Of a stretch of DNA of 56,318 nucleotides, positions 24,152-32,761 are shown in pieces. Source of the DNA: Clostridiales bacterium (GTDB lineage: Bacteria > Bacillota > Clostridia > Christensenellales > JAISNN01); contig JAITOU010000017.1 of NCBI GenBank assembly GCA_031289755.1, positions 1 through 56,318 of the forward strand, read 5' to 3'. The notes below the pieces were generated by a model. It had not been told where the DNA came from and did not search any database. It worked only from the letters and a program-made list of their open reading frames with translations. Within the stretch, counting starts at the first letter, position 1; the number at the start of each line of letters is the position of its first letter. Position numbers and translations under genes: made by a program.

Positions 24152-25501
24152 TTACAAACGGGATATTACTTTCCCTTTTAAATCGAACTGCCCTTCCGTT
24201 CCCGTTATCTCTACGCTGTAAAAACGCCCGACGTCCAAAGGAATATCTCCGTCTATATAGACAAGGCTGTCTATATCCGGCGCGTTGTACTGATTTCTGC
24301 CGTAAAACATAGATTTTTCGCCGTCTATTCCTTCGTATAAAACCTTGTCAACGCTGCCTATTCTCTCTGTATTGTTCTTTTTTATCACGCCGGCTTGTAT
24401 CGCCTGCAAGGTCTTTAAACGCCTTTGCTTAGTCTGATAATGTATATCTTTCAGCCTTGCCGCCGCCGTTCCTTCTTCCTTAGAAAAAGCAAAAAATCCG
24501 GCGTTGTTCAGTCTGTATTCTTCGATAAAATCGCAAAGCTCCCCGAACGTTTCCTCCGTTTCGGCGGGATATCCCGTGATAAAGGTCGACCTTATCGCTA
24601 TGTCGCCGTCGGCTTCTCTTATGCGCTTGATTAAGCTTTTTGCATACGCGCCGTCGTTGTGTCTGTTCATACTCTTTAATACGGTGTCGCTTATATGTTG
24701 CAGCGGTATGTCGAGATATTTGCAGAGATTTTTGCGGCCGCTTACCGCCTTTATCAGCTTGTCGGTCACCAATTCGGGATAACAGTACATCAGGCGTATC
24801 CACTCGAAGCCGTATTTATCTATGATGTCTATGAGCTTTAACAGGCTGTATTCGTCGTACAAATCTATACCGTATCTCGTCACGTCCTGAGCCACAAGGA
24901 TAATTTCCTTGATGTCGTAACCGTCCTTTAACCCTTTCAATTCTTCTTCGATAGACTCGAAGGTTCTCGAACGGTATGCGCCCCTGATAGACGGTATCGC
25001 GCAGTACGAACAGCGGTTATTACAGCCGTCGGAGATTCTCAGATAAGCGTAATGAAAGGGCGTGGATACTATTCTTTTTTTGAAATCGTAATTATTTTTT
25101 TCGAGATTGAGTATCCTTTTGTCTTCTAATGTGCCTAAGATAATATCCTTTATCTTGTCGTACGCGCCTATTCCGGCTACTGCGTCCAATTCGGGAATTT
25201 TACCGAAAAGCTCGCTGCCGTACCGTTCGGCAAAGCAGCCCGTTATGATGAGCTTCTTTAAGCGTTGCTTTTTCAATTCCGCCATTTCAAAAATCGTATC
25301 TATCGATTCGGTTTTTGCCGCTCCGATAAAGCCGCAGGTATTGACTATTATGACGTCGGCTTCCGTCTTGTCATTTGTGACGGTGAAGCCGCTCTGTGTG
25401 CCGAGTTCGGACATCATGTATTCGGTATCGACTCTGTTTTTGTCGCAACCGAGAGATACAAAGCCTATTTTTACGGTGTTGTCGTTGATATTCTTCATCA
25501 T
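24152..25501 (-). CDS. rimO: ribosomal protein S12 methylthiotransferase RimO
   Basis: Radical SAM enzyme that methylthiolates the aspartate of ribosomal protein S12. 449 residues: an N-terminal UPF0004 domain with three cysteines (SLGCDKNRVDTEYMM, NTCGFI, TGCFAERYG), a radical SAM core with SDGCNNRCSYCAIPSIRG (about 153-170) and a C-terminal TRAM domain. The SLGCDKNRVD start separates RimO from MiaB. Two in-frame ATGs (25501, 25498); no good ribosome site before either. Confidence 0.95.
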   Translation of the reverse strand: MMKNINDNTVKIGFVSLGCDKNRVDTEYMMSELGTQSGFTVTNDKTEADVIIVNTCGFIGAAKTESIDTIFEMAELKKQRLKKLIITGCFAERYGSELFGKIPELDAVAGIGAYDKIKDIILGTLEDKRILNLEKNNYDFKKRIVSTPFHYAYLRISDGCNNRCSYCAIPSIRGAYRSRTFESIEEELKGLKDGYDIKEIILVAQDVTRYGIDLYDEYSLLKLIDIIDKYGFEWIRLMYCYPELVTDKLIKAVSGRKNLCKYLDIPLQHISDTVLKSMNRHNDGAYAKSLIKRIREADGDIAIRSTFITGYPAETEETFGELCDFIEEYRLNNAGFFAFSKEEGTAAARLKDIHYQTKQRRLKTLQAIQAGVIKKNNTERIGSVDKVLYEGIDGEKSMFYGRNQYNAPDIDSLVYIDGDIPLDVGRFYSVEITGTEGQFDLKGKVISRL

Positions 25502-25591
25502 TATAAGCCGCGTTTGACCCGACGCGCAAAGGTTTCTTTATTTTTTTGTTTCATCGTCGCAAGCGCAAACGGAGCTATATCCCGTATCCGC

Positions 25592-28500
25592 CTATTCGCT
25601 GTCGTCCAAAAGGTCGCCGTACAATTCGTAAAACTCTTCCAAAGTGATAAGAACGCTTCTCGGCTTTGCACCGTCGCCCTTGCCGATTATTCGCTTCTCT
25701 TCCATGTTGTCTATGATTCTGGCGGCTCTCGCGTAGCCTATCGAAAATTTTCTTTGAAGCATGGATATCGACGCCGTTTTGCTGTCTATGACGTGCTTGA
25801 CCGCATTGAGAAAATACGAGTCTAATTTGTTTTCGCTTTCGTCGTTTTTGTCGCCGGAGCTGTTGTCGGCGGCTTTGGCTTTTAGAGTGTTTATCTCCGT
25901 AACGATGTTGCTGTCATAATAAGCTTCGTTGTTTTGCTTGACATAATCGACGACCTTAATGATTTCGGGGTTGCTTATAAAGACACCTTGAAGTCTTACG
26001 GGTTCGGGCGACGCTTGCGACTGATAGAGCATATCGCCCTTGCCGAGCAGCTTTTCCGCTCCCTGCCTGTCCAAAATCGTTCTCGAATCTACGTTCGATA
26101 CGGTGCCGAAGGCTATTCTCGCCGGCATATTTGCCTTGATGACGCCGGTGATTATGTTGACCGACGGTCTTTGGGTCGCCAGCACGACATGAATACCGGC
26201 GGCACGCGCCAATTGCAGCAAGCTTTGGATTTTCGGCTCTATCTCTCTTCTGTGACCCATGATAAGCTCCGCCATTTCGTCGATGACTACGACTATACGG
26301 TAAAGGCGTTGGTCTTGGGGAACTTTCTTATTGTAATCTTCTATTTTGTTGGAATAGCTTTCGTGCATCAGGTCGTAGCGTCTGTGCATTTCCTTTATCG
26401 TCCAATCGAGAGCGTTGATGACCTTTTCGTCGTCGATAATGATTTCGGGAATGAGCAAATGCGGCAAGCCTTCGTACATCGTAAGCTCGACGCGCTTCGG
26501 GTCTATCAGCACAAGCCGCAATTCCTCCGGCCCGTATTTGTAGAGAAAGCTCACGATGAGAGCATTTAAGCAGCAGCTTTTGCCCGAGCCGGTCGCCCCG
26601 GCGACGAGTAAATGCGGCAGGTCTGCAAGGTCGCCGAAGTGGTTGACACCGGAAATATCCTTGCCGATAGTAAAGGTCAGCTTGTCGCTTTCGTCATAAA
26701 ATCTATCGTCTTGAAGCAGGGCTCTCATGCCGACAATAGACCTTTTTTTGTTAGGCACTTCTATTCCGAAGGCGTTTTTGCCCGGTATAGGAGCTTCTAT
26801 TCTGATTTTTTTGTGTGATTTCAATCTCATGGAGATGTCGTTGTCGAGAGTCTTCACACGGCTTACGGGTATGCCGCGCGGCATCTGCATCTCGTATCTC
26901 GTAAAGGTCGGACCCATTATCGCGCCCAAGGACGTCGCGCCGATTTTAAATTCGGTAAAGAAATCCTCTAAGTCGCGTGTGTTTTGGGCTATCTCGGTCG
27001 AGTCCTCCGCATTGTCGTACGGATATGGCAAAAGCAACTCCACAGGCGGACGCGTGTACGGCGCGTGACTAATCGGCTCGATTCTTTCAAAGGTAATCTG
27101 CTCGTCCGTTTTTTGCGGCGGTATCTTAAACGGTGTCCGCCTGTCGTGTCTGATTGTAAATTCGTGTTTTGAAACGGGCTTCGACACATATTCGGGCTTT
27201 ACAGGCTCGGCATATGTTGCGAAGTTATCGGTTTCGTAGGCGTTATCCGCAAAAGGATTTGGAAACTCTTCGGCAAAAGGATTAGGCAGCTCTTCGGCAA
27301 AAGGGTTCGGCAAAACGTCCGGCGCGGTGTAGGATTCTCTTTCCGCTCCCGCTCTCTTAGACATACGCGAATTTCTGCCGTTTTTTTCGACGCGCCGTCT
27401 TATCTCGTTCAGCTCGTCCTTTTCTTTCTCAAAATAACCGCGTTCTTCCGCTTCGTACGGCACGTCGGGTTGCGGCGGCTCAACGGGAGAATAATCAAAA
27501 GGGCTTGGCTCGCCCGTATCGTTATATCTGCCGGGAGTGCCGAAGGCTCTCCTTCTTCTTCTCTTGATTTCGGTAATCTCGGCGATTTCGGCGACTTCCG
27601 CGCTGTCGTCGTTGACGTAGCCGTTTTTCTCGTCTTCTAATTCTCGCATTTTTCTTTTAAACCTGGCAATATCGGCGGCTTCCGTACTCACATCGTCCGC
27701 TAAAACGTCGGGTTTTCCGAGTTCCCTTTCTCTTTTTCTTCTCCTTAATTCGGCAAGACGGGCGGCTTGCGGACTTACTTCGCCGCTTGCGCCGTCGGCG
27801 TTGTCGTATTGGCTTTCTCTTTCTTTTCTCTTTAATTCGGCAAACTCCGCGCTTTCGATTATGCTTAGGCGTTTGGCTTTTTCATAATCCCTTTCTCTCT
27901 TTATTCTCTTTAATTCGGCAAGCTCCGCAGCGTCGGCGGCGTCTAAGCCGTCGGCTTTTTTGTAACCGTCAAAACGTTCTGCACTGTCGTAATCCCCCTT
28001 GTCGGGTCTGTCGACATTGACAAATTCTACGCTCTCCTCGACGTCCGGGTCGATAAAACCGAATTTTTTGGTGCTTGCCTTGTAGCCCTGCTCGCGTTTT
28101 TCGCGTTCTTCGGCGATTCTGCGCCTGTCGGATTCGGCACGCAAAGCCTTCTCTCTCTCCGCTTCGCGTCTGTAACGCTCTCTGACCTCTTCCAAATCAT
28201 TGCCAAGCAGCGACGGTTCGGCTCGCCTGTGCGCTTCGTCGGCTCTCGTGATGTTAAAGCCGTAAATATCGCTCTCTTCGTTTTCTCCGTCACGCCACGC
28301 ATAAGGAGCTTCTGCGTCTTTGTTTTCGTCATAATCGTCGTCGGCGTTTTGTTCGGCTGCGGCGGCATAATCTTCTTCTTCGCCAACGCTTTTGTTCATA
28401 TTTTTTCTGAGAATTTCGATTCTGCCGTTATTGGTATAATCGCTCCAATCGTCGGCAATAAGCGGAGCTTCTTCTTTTTTCTGTACGGTCATGACCTCCG

Positions 28501-29275
28501 GCTCGTACGGCTCGGTGTTTTCCAAAACTATCTTTCTGTCGCTGTTTTCGTACAAACGGGCTATGGCTGCTTCGCGCTTTTCCTTGTCCGTCATCTCGTA
28601 GCTTTTGTTGGGATATGCGGGGTCAAAGCCGCCTGCGGCGACGGTGCGCGGCAGCGGACGCTGCGATATAGGAGACGCATACGGTTTGCGGTTTGTCACG
28701 ACGGGCTGTTGTCTTAAAACACCGTTCTTGACCTGCGTGAGCGAAGGATTATCTTTTTGCTGCATCTTTATCTGTCTGACTCTGAGATACGGCACGGCTA
28801 TCAGCAGTATAAGCCCGAAGAGCAGTATGGCGTACAGAGCCGAAGCCGACGACAGACCGAGAAGGCTCAAAATATGGTAGGTAAAAACCGAAAAAATCAG
28901 TCCGCCTGCGGTATTGACCGAAGAAAAAGTCTTTTCGCAAAAGTCCGAAAAGTCGTTTCCGGCGACCAAATAATTTGCAGATACGGTATGCAAAAGCATG
29001 ATAAAGACAAAAAAGAACACTCCGAATTTAAAGAGAGTCGTCCTTTTGACTACGATTTTGTAGCCCAAAAGCAGCGTCGTACTGAGCATGACGGCAAAAA
29101 GACAGTAGGCGTATGCGGCGACGCCGAACAGCCCCAAGATAAAGCCCTTTATGACGCCGAGCGTATCGGGAAGTACACCCAAAAGGCATACGAGAATAAA
29201 CAACGCCAAAATAAACACCGCCGCGAGAGCAACGGAAAAACCCGGCTTTTTGGTTTTGACAAAAATTTTGTTCAT
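25592..29275 (-). CDS. ftsK: DNA translocase FtsK/SpoIIIE
   Basis: Pumps chromosomal DNA at septa in division or sporulation. The start is the ATG at 29275 (MNKIFVKTKKPG) with AAGAAGGG upstream; an in-frame extension to 29440 lacks membrane-protein character and is rejected. That gives 1227 residues. About 1-190: four membrane segments. About 200-750: a very charged linker with internal repeats (see findings). Then the motor with Walker A GATGSGKSCCLN, Walker B VVVIDEMAELIM and ATQRPSVNIITGVIKANMP. The gamma winged helix (SISMLQRKFSIGYARAARII) ends it. FtsK and SpoIIIE cannot be separated by sequence alone. Confidence 0.93.
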   Translation of the reverse strand: MNKIFVKTKKPGFSVALAAVFILALFILVCLLGVLPDTLGVIKGFILGLFGVAAYAYCLFAVMLSTTLLLGYKIVVKRTTLFKFGVFFFVFIMLLHTVSANYLVAGNDFSDFCEKTFSSVNTAGGLIFSVFTYHILSLLGLSSASALYAILLFGLILLIAVPYLRVRQIKMQQKDNPSLTQVKNGVLRQQPVVTNRKPYASPISQRPLPRTVAAGGFDPAYPNKSYEMTDKEKREAAIARLYENSDRKIVLENTEPYEPEVMTVQKKEEAPLIADDWSDYTNNGRIEILRKNMNKSVGEEEDYAAAAEQNADDDYDENKDAEAPYAWRDGENEESDIYGFNITRADEAHRRAEPSLLGNDLEEVRERYRREAEREKALRAESDRRRIAEEREKREQGYKASTKKFGFIDPDVEESVEFVNVDRPDKGDYDSAERFDGYKKADGLDAADAAELAELKRIKRERDYEKAKRLSIIESAEFAELKRKERESQYDNADGASGEVSPQAARLAELRRRKRERELGKPDVLADDVSTEAADIARFKRKMRELEDEKNGYVNDDSAEVAEIAEITEIKRRRRRAFGTPGRYNDTGEPSPFDYSPVEPPQPDVPYEAEERGYFEKEKDELNEIRRRVEKNGRNSRMSKRAGAERESYTAPDVLPNPFAEELPNPFAEEFPNPFADNAYETDNFATYAEPVKPEYVSKPVSKHEFTIRHDRRTPFKIPPQKTDEQITFERIEPISHAPYTRPPVELLLPYPYDNAEDSTEIAQNTRDLEDFFTEFKIGATSLGAIMGPTFTRYEMQMPRGIPVSRVKTLDNDISMRLKSHKKIRIEAPIPGKNAFGIEVPNKKRSIVGMRALLQDDRFYDESDKLTFTIGKDISGVNHFGDLADLPHLLVAGATGSGKSCCLNALIVSFLYKYGPEELRLVLIDPKRVELTMYEGLPHLLIPEIIIDDEKVINALDWTIKEMHRRYDLMHESYSNKIEDYNKKVPQDQRLYRIVVVIDEMAELIMGHRREIEPKIQSLLQLARAAGIHVVLATQRPSVNIITGVIKANMPARIAFGTVSNVDSRTILDRQGAEKLLGKGDMLYQSQASPEPVRLQGVFISNPEIIKVVDYVKQNNEAYYDSNIVTEINTLKAKAADNSSGDKNDESENKLDSYFLNAVKHVIDSKTASISMLQRKFSIGYARAARIIDNMEEKRIIGKGDGAKPRSVLITLEEFYELYGDLLDDSE

Positions 29276-29565
29276 AATTAGCAAACCCTTCTTTCGGCGG
29301 AAATCCGCCGTTCCCCTATACAAAAATTCTCCGCCGCGCTTTGTGTTTTTGAAGTACGGGCAATAGGTGCAAAACTTAAATATTATGATTCTTTTTAGTT
29401 CCGCCCAAAAAAACGGCGGCGCACGGCAAAAAGAACCCATTTAATGATAGCACATTTTTAAATTATTTACAAAGATATGAGCGCGGATTTATACAAAAAA
29501 TTTTCCGACCGACACCGTAAATAACTAAAAAATGTAGAATGAAATTAATAAAATAAAAAAAGAAA

Positions 29566-29952
29566 TTAATTTAACTCGTAGCCTTTTTTTTGCGATTTAC
29601 CGTTTTGACGGTCAAAATTTTCCTTGTTTTTGGCGAGATAACGGTCAAAAAGCTCGTCGGCACTCATTCCCGCGTTCAGACACATTCCGACAAAAAAATG
29701 CAAAATATCGACCAATTCGTCCTTTATATTGTCTTCGTTGAGCGGTTTCGGATTTTTCCACCACTTAAAATTGACCTCCGTCAAAAGCTCGGACAATTCG
29801 GACAAGGTTGCCAAAATCTCCTTTTGTATCCATTCTTCCTTAGAAAAATTCAGATTTCTTTCCTTTTTTACAAATCCGTCGAAAAGATTTTGATAATAAA
29901 AAATTGTTTCCAATTTGTCGTTATTTATAATTTTATTTTGATTATTTTCCAC
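29566..29952 (-). CDS. dimeric dUTPase (all-alpha NTP pyrophosphatase)
   Basis: 128 residues of the dUTPase_2 / MazG-like all-alpha family, which hydrolyses dUTP to dUMP and keeps uracil out of DNA. Motifs: EEWIQKEILATLSELSELL (helix with metal-binding glutamates), NFKWWKNPKPL, and DELVDILHFFVGMCLNAG. Start GTG at 29952 with AAGGAG about 13 nt upstream. It lies between the M16 peptidase and ftsK. Confidence 0.85.
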   Translation of the reverse strand: MENNQNKIINNDKLETIFYYQNLFDGFVKKERNLNFSKEEWIQKEILATLSELSELLTEVNFKWWKNPKPLNEDNIKDELVDILHFFVGMCLNAGMSADELFDRYLAKNKENFDRQNGKSQKKGYELN

Positions 29953-30093
29953 CCTTGCGTTTTCTCCTTAGATTTTTTTAACGGCTCTTAAATCGTTATG
30001 TTGTTTTTGCAATAAGGCGTTTGTAACCGCCGTGCAATTTTTGATACCGATACCGCAAGCTTCGCTTTAAAGCGTGCCTTTGCTCGATAAATA

Positions 30094-31326
30094 TTACTGT
30101 TGTTTTCTGCCGAGATATGCCTTTGTCATTTTTGTGTAATCGAAGATATATCCGGCGGCAGCCATGATATCGTCCTTTGTGACGGTATCGATTTCTTTTA
30201 ACAGCTTGTCAAAGTCAAACAGCTCGTCTGCTCCGTGCAAATATTTGCCGTTGACCTTCATTATCGCGCCGGAGCTTTCCTGCCCCAATACAAGTCCGCC
30301 TTTCAGCTGCTCCTTGCCGCTCAAAAATTCTCTTTCGGTTATTCCGTTCTTTAAAAAGCCGTCTATCACGCCGTAAACGGCGTCGGTGGCAGCCTTTGCC
30401 TGTTCGGGATTTGTGCCGAGATATATCATAAACATTCCGTCGTTTTGATAGGTCGAAGCGTAGGAATATACGGTATAGGCAAGCCCCATTTCTTCTCTGA
30501 TTTTTTGAAAAAGACGCGAGCTCATGCCGCCGCCGAAGATGTTGTTAAAGACGTGCATAGCCATTTCCTTTTGGTGGTGAAACTCGTAGCACGGAAAGGC
30601 AAAGGCGATATTGGCTTGCTCGATGTCCTTGATTTTGACAATCTCGGACGCCTTAGATATGTGGCGTGCAAAGACGGGTTTTTCACTCTTCTCGCCGCCA
30701 AAATTGTTGACAAAATATTTTTTTATCAGTCGGTCGGCTTCGTCGGCTTTGATGTGTCCGGCTATCGATATGATGACGTTATCGGCGGTATAAAAACGCT
30801 TCATATACGTCCTGATGTCGCCGTCCGTAAAGGACGATACGTTCTCACGGCTTCCGAGTATAGGCTTGGCGAGCGGATGTCCGTCAAAATATGTTTCGCT
30901 GACGTATTCCATGACCTTTTCGTCGGGGGTGTCGTCGGTCATGCTGATTTCTTCTAAGACTACGCTCTTCTCTTTTTCTAACTCTCCCTTATCGAATACG
31001 GAATTAAAGAAAAGGTCGGATAATATCTCTATACAGGCTTCCGTATGGTCAAAGGTAGAAATCGTATAATAACAAGTCGCGGATTTTGAAGTAAAAGCGT
31101 TGATTTGCGCCCCGAGAACGTCCACGTCGTCCGCAATCTGAAAAGCCGACCGCTTTGCCGTTCCCTTAAAAAGCATATGCTCGATAAGATGTGAAATCCC
31201 GTTGTTTTCGGCGTCTTCGTTGACCGAACCGGTATTGACATAAACGCCGATAGCAACCGACCGAACGCTCTCCATATAAGAATGCACGGCCTTCATGCCG
31301 TTTTTGTACCTGAAAATCCTGTCCAT
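30094..31326 (-). CDS. M16 family zinc peptidase
   Basis: Processing-peptidase-like metalloprotease, 410 residues. Inverted zinc motif HLIEHMLFKGT (HxxEH, about 46-56) with the third ligand glutamate further on (SVVLEEISM). The inactive-half C-terminal domain has NNIFGGGMSSRLFQKIREE and a lengthened substrate-binding region. Start ATG with CGGAGGAAC. In Clostridia this family (YmxG/MlpA) lies near dapG, pnp or ftsK; its natural substrate is unknown. Confidence 0.92.
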   Translation of the reverse strand: MDRIFRYKNGMKAVHSYMESVRSVAIGVYVNTGSVNEDAENNGISHLIEHMLFKGTAKRSAFQIADDVDVLGAQINAFTSKSATCYYTISTFDHTEACIEILSDLFFNSVFDKGELEKEKSVVLEEISMTDDTPDEKVMEYVSETYFDGHPLAKPILGSRENVSSFTDGDIRTYMKRFYTADNVIISIAGHIKADEADRLIKKYFVNNFGGEKSEKPVFARHISKASEIVKIKDIEQANIAFAFPCYEFHHQKEMAMHVFNNIFGGGMSSRLFQKIREEMGLAYTVYSYASTYQNDGMFMIYLGTNPEQAKAATDAVYGVIDGFLKNGITEREFLSGKEQLKGGLVLGQESSGAIMKVNGKYLHGADELFDFDKLLKEIDTVTKDDIMAAAGYIFDYTKMTKAYLGRKQQ

Positions 31327-31358
31327 GTTCCTCCGAAAACGTGTTAAAAGTATTTATA

Positions 31359-31387
31359 ATTATACCACATTTCTTTGTTGTATACAA
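31359..31387 (-). promoter_or_regulatory. promoter of the M16 peptidase-dUTPase-ftsK cluster
   Basis: TTGTAT (31382-31387), 17 bp, TATAAT (31359-31364) on the minus strand, 32 bp before the ATG. Confidence 0.6.
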
Positions 31388-31417
31388 TAGTTTTTTGCAA
31401 TTCCCGCGCTAAACGCT

Positions 31418-31454
31418 AAAATAACGCCCTAAAATATTTTTAAGACGTTATTTT
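31418..31454 (-). terminator. possible terminator downstream of the lipoprotein gene
   Basis: AAAATAACG (31418-31426) pairs with CGTTATTTT (31446-31454). AT-rich and rather far (190 bp) from the lipoprotein stop, so only moderate support. Confidence 0.35.
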
Positions 31455-31550
31455 TCAAAAATGAAATAATTAAATATTAAACTTTTATGATTTTGATTCT
31501 GTACCCCGTTTCTCTTGCATAAAAGAACCGTTCAACAAAAAAACTCAAAC

Positions 31551-31625
31551 GCCGCAACAAAAATCCCCCAAATGCCGTAACAAAAATCCCCCAAATGCCG
31601 CAACAAAAATCCTACAAATACCGCA
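31551..31625. repeat. 23-bp tandem repeat, 3.3 copies
   Basis: Units GCCGCAACAAAAATCCCCCA plus AAT start at 31551, 31574 and 31597, with a short fourth start at 31620. Two units differ at one base and the third at two. It fills much of the 317-bp gap between the M16 peptidase and the lipoprotein. It has no spacers, so it is not a CRISPR. Confidence 0.8.
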
Positions 31626-31643
31626 ATTACCTTGACGTTGCCT

Positions 31644-32171
31644 TTAAAGGACTAAAAAAGCGCCGCGCAAGGGCTGATAATTATATCCTATCTCCGTCAC
31701 TTTTACCGCCGTAACCTCCGCTAATACTTCCTGTTTTTCCCCGTCTTTTTTTAAATAGACGCCGTAGGTCTGTCCGTAATAAAAAGATGTATAAAGTCCC
31801 GCGTCAAGGGTAAACAATTCCTGTCCGTAAGCGTCCGAGAAGGATAATTTTAAAACTACGCCTTCTAAGTCGTCTCCGCTGTCGTTTAAGATATCTACCT
31901 TCAAATATTCCGTACCGCTTCCGTTTGTGTAATCATAAAAGCTTATCACGAAACCGCTTATTTCCGGCGCGTCCGGCAAGGTCTCGCCGTCTTTCAGATT
32001 TTTTTCCGTGCCGTCTTTGGCGTTTTTGCCGTTTTTATCCGAATCAAGGCTTTGGCAGCCACAGAAGCTCACCGCGCAAAGCGCAATGACGACGAGAAAC
32101 GCCGCCGTTTTTTTTATGCGTTTTATATATGTACCGCCGTTATCTATACCCTTTCTTTTGCTATTTCCCAT
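31644..32171 (-). CDS. putative lipoprotein of unknown function
   Basis: 175 residues from the ATG at 32171 (MGNSKRKGIDNGG), chosen because GGAG precedes it; an upstream in-frame start at 32255 has no support. After a basic stretch (KRIKKTA) comes a hydrophobic segment AFLVVIALCAVSFCGC ending in a loose lipobox, so the mature end is probably the second cysteine. A charged linker (DSDKNGKNAKDGTEKN) leads to a beta-rich domain (FVISFYDYTNGSGTEYLKVD ... VVLKLSFSDAYGQELF) of immunoglobulin/FxLYD-like layout. No family is recognised with certainty. Confidence 0.7.
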   Translation of the reverse strand: MGNSKRKGIDNGGTYIKRIKKTAAFLVVIALCAVSFCGCQSLDSDKNGKNAKDGTEKNLKDGETLPDAPEISGFVISFYDYTNGSGTEYLKVDILNDSGDDLEGVVLKLSFSDAYGQELFTLDAGLYTSFYYGQTYGVYLKKDGEKQEVLAEVTAVKVTEIGYNYQPLRGAFLVL

Positions 32172-32299
32172 AATACCGCTCTCCGTCTTTAACAAACTTG
32201 CCCGATAATAGTTTTTGTTTATACGGCGGTAATTATTCGGCAATTGCTTTGACAATTATTGTGACGTTTTTCGGCGATTATTCGGTCATTATTCGCCAA

Positions 32300-32587
32300 T
32301 CACTTCGGCACATAGATAATTTGCCCGAAAAAGACTTCTTTAAGACCGTCGTTTAATACCGAAAGCTTTTCGGTATCCGTTCCGAATTTTTCGGCTATCG
32401 ACTCTAAGGTGTCAAAAGGCTCGGCATAATATATTTTGCCGGGATTTTTTCTGATGAGCAATCTCATGCCGGGAAAGATATTGTCGGCATTGTTGTCCTT
32501 TAAGATGACCGCCGACGGGACGTTGAATAATCGTGCAATGTCCTCTAACGTTTCCCCGATTTCTATTCTGTAAACGGTATACTGCAT
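32300..32587 (-). CDS. small protein with two LysM domains
   Basis: 95 residues made almost wholly of two tandem LysM repeats: YTVYRIEIGETLEDIARLFN (about 3-22 onward) and IYYAEPFDTLESIAEKFGTD (about 53-72 onward). LysM binds N-acetylglucosamine chains. There is no signal peptide, as in spore coat/cortex proteins such as SafA, or cytosolic LysM proteins; a spore role is only a possibility, suggested by the divergent SpoVB-type gene. Start ATG with GGAGGCG. Confidence 0.85.
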   Translation of the reverse strand: MQYTVYRIEIGETLEDIARLFNVPSAVILKDNNADNIFPGMRLLIRKNPGKIYYAEPFDTLESIAEKFGTDTEKLSVLNDGLKEVFFGQIIYVPK

Positions 32588-32761
32588 ATACGCCTCCGAC
32601 TTTTTTTAGACTTGTAGCTATTGATAAAATACGCCATAATCTATTATATTCGGTATTCGCCGCATTTATTATGGCAAAAAATACATCGGCAAATGAGATA
32701 AATATTCGGCAAGTCTTTTTACTTAGCAATTATCCGCCGCCGTCCGCATAGATTATTGCGT

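Noticed and set aside
29276..29440. N-terminal extension of ftsK
   Set aside because: The extension has no membrane or family character, while the ATG at 29275 has a good ribosome site and starts directly at the first membrane segment.
31551..31625. CRISPR array
   Set aside because: The units are head to tail without spacers and no cas genes are present. The same applies to the arrays at 17343-17434 and 19926-20398.
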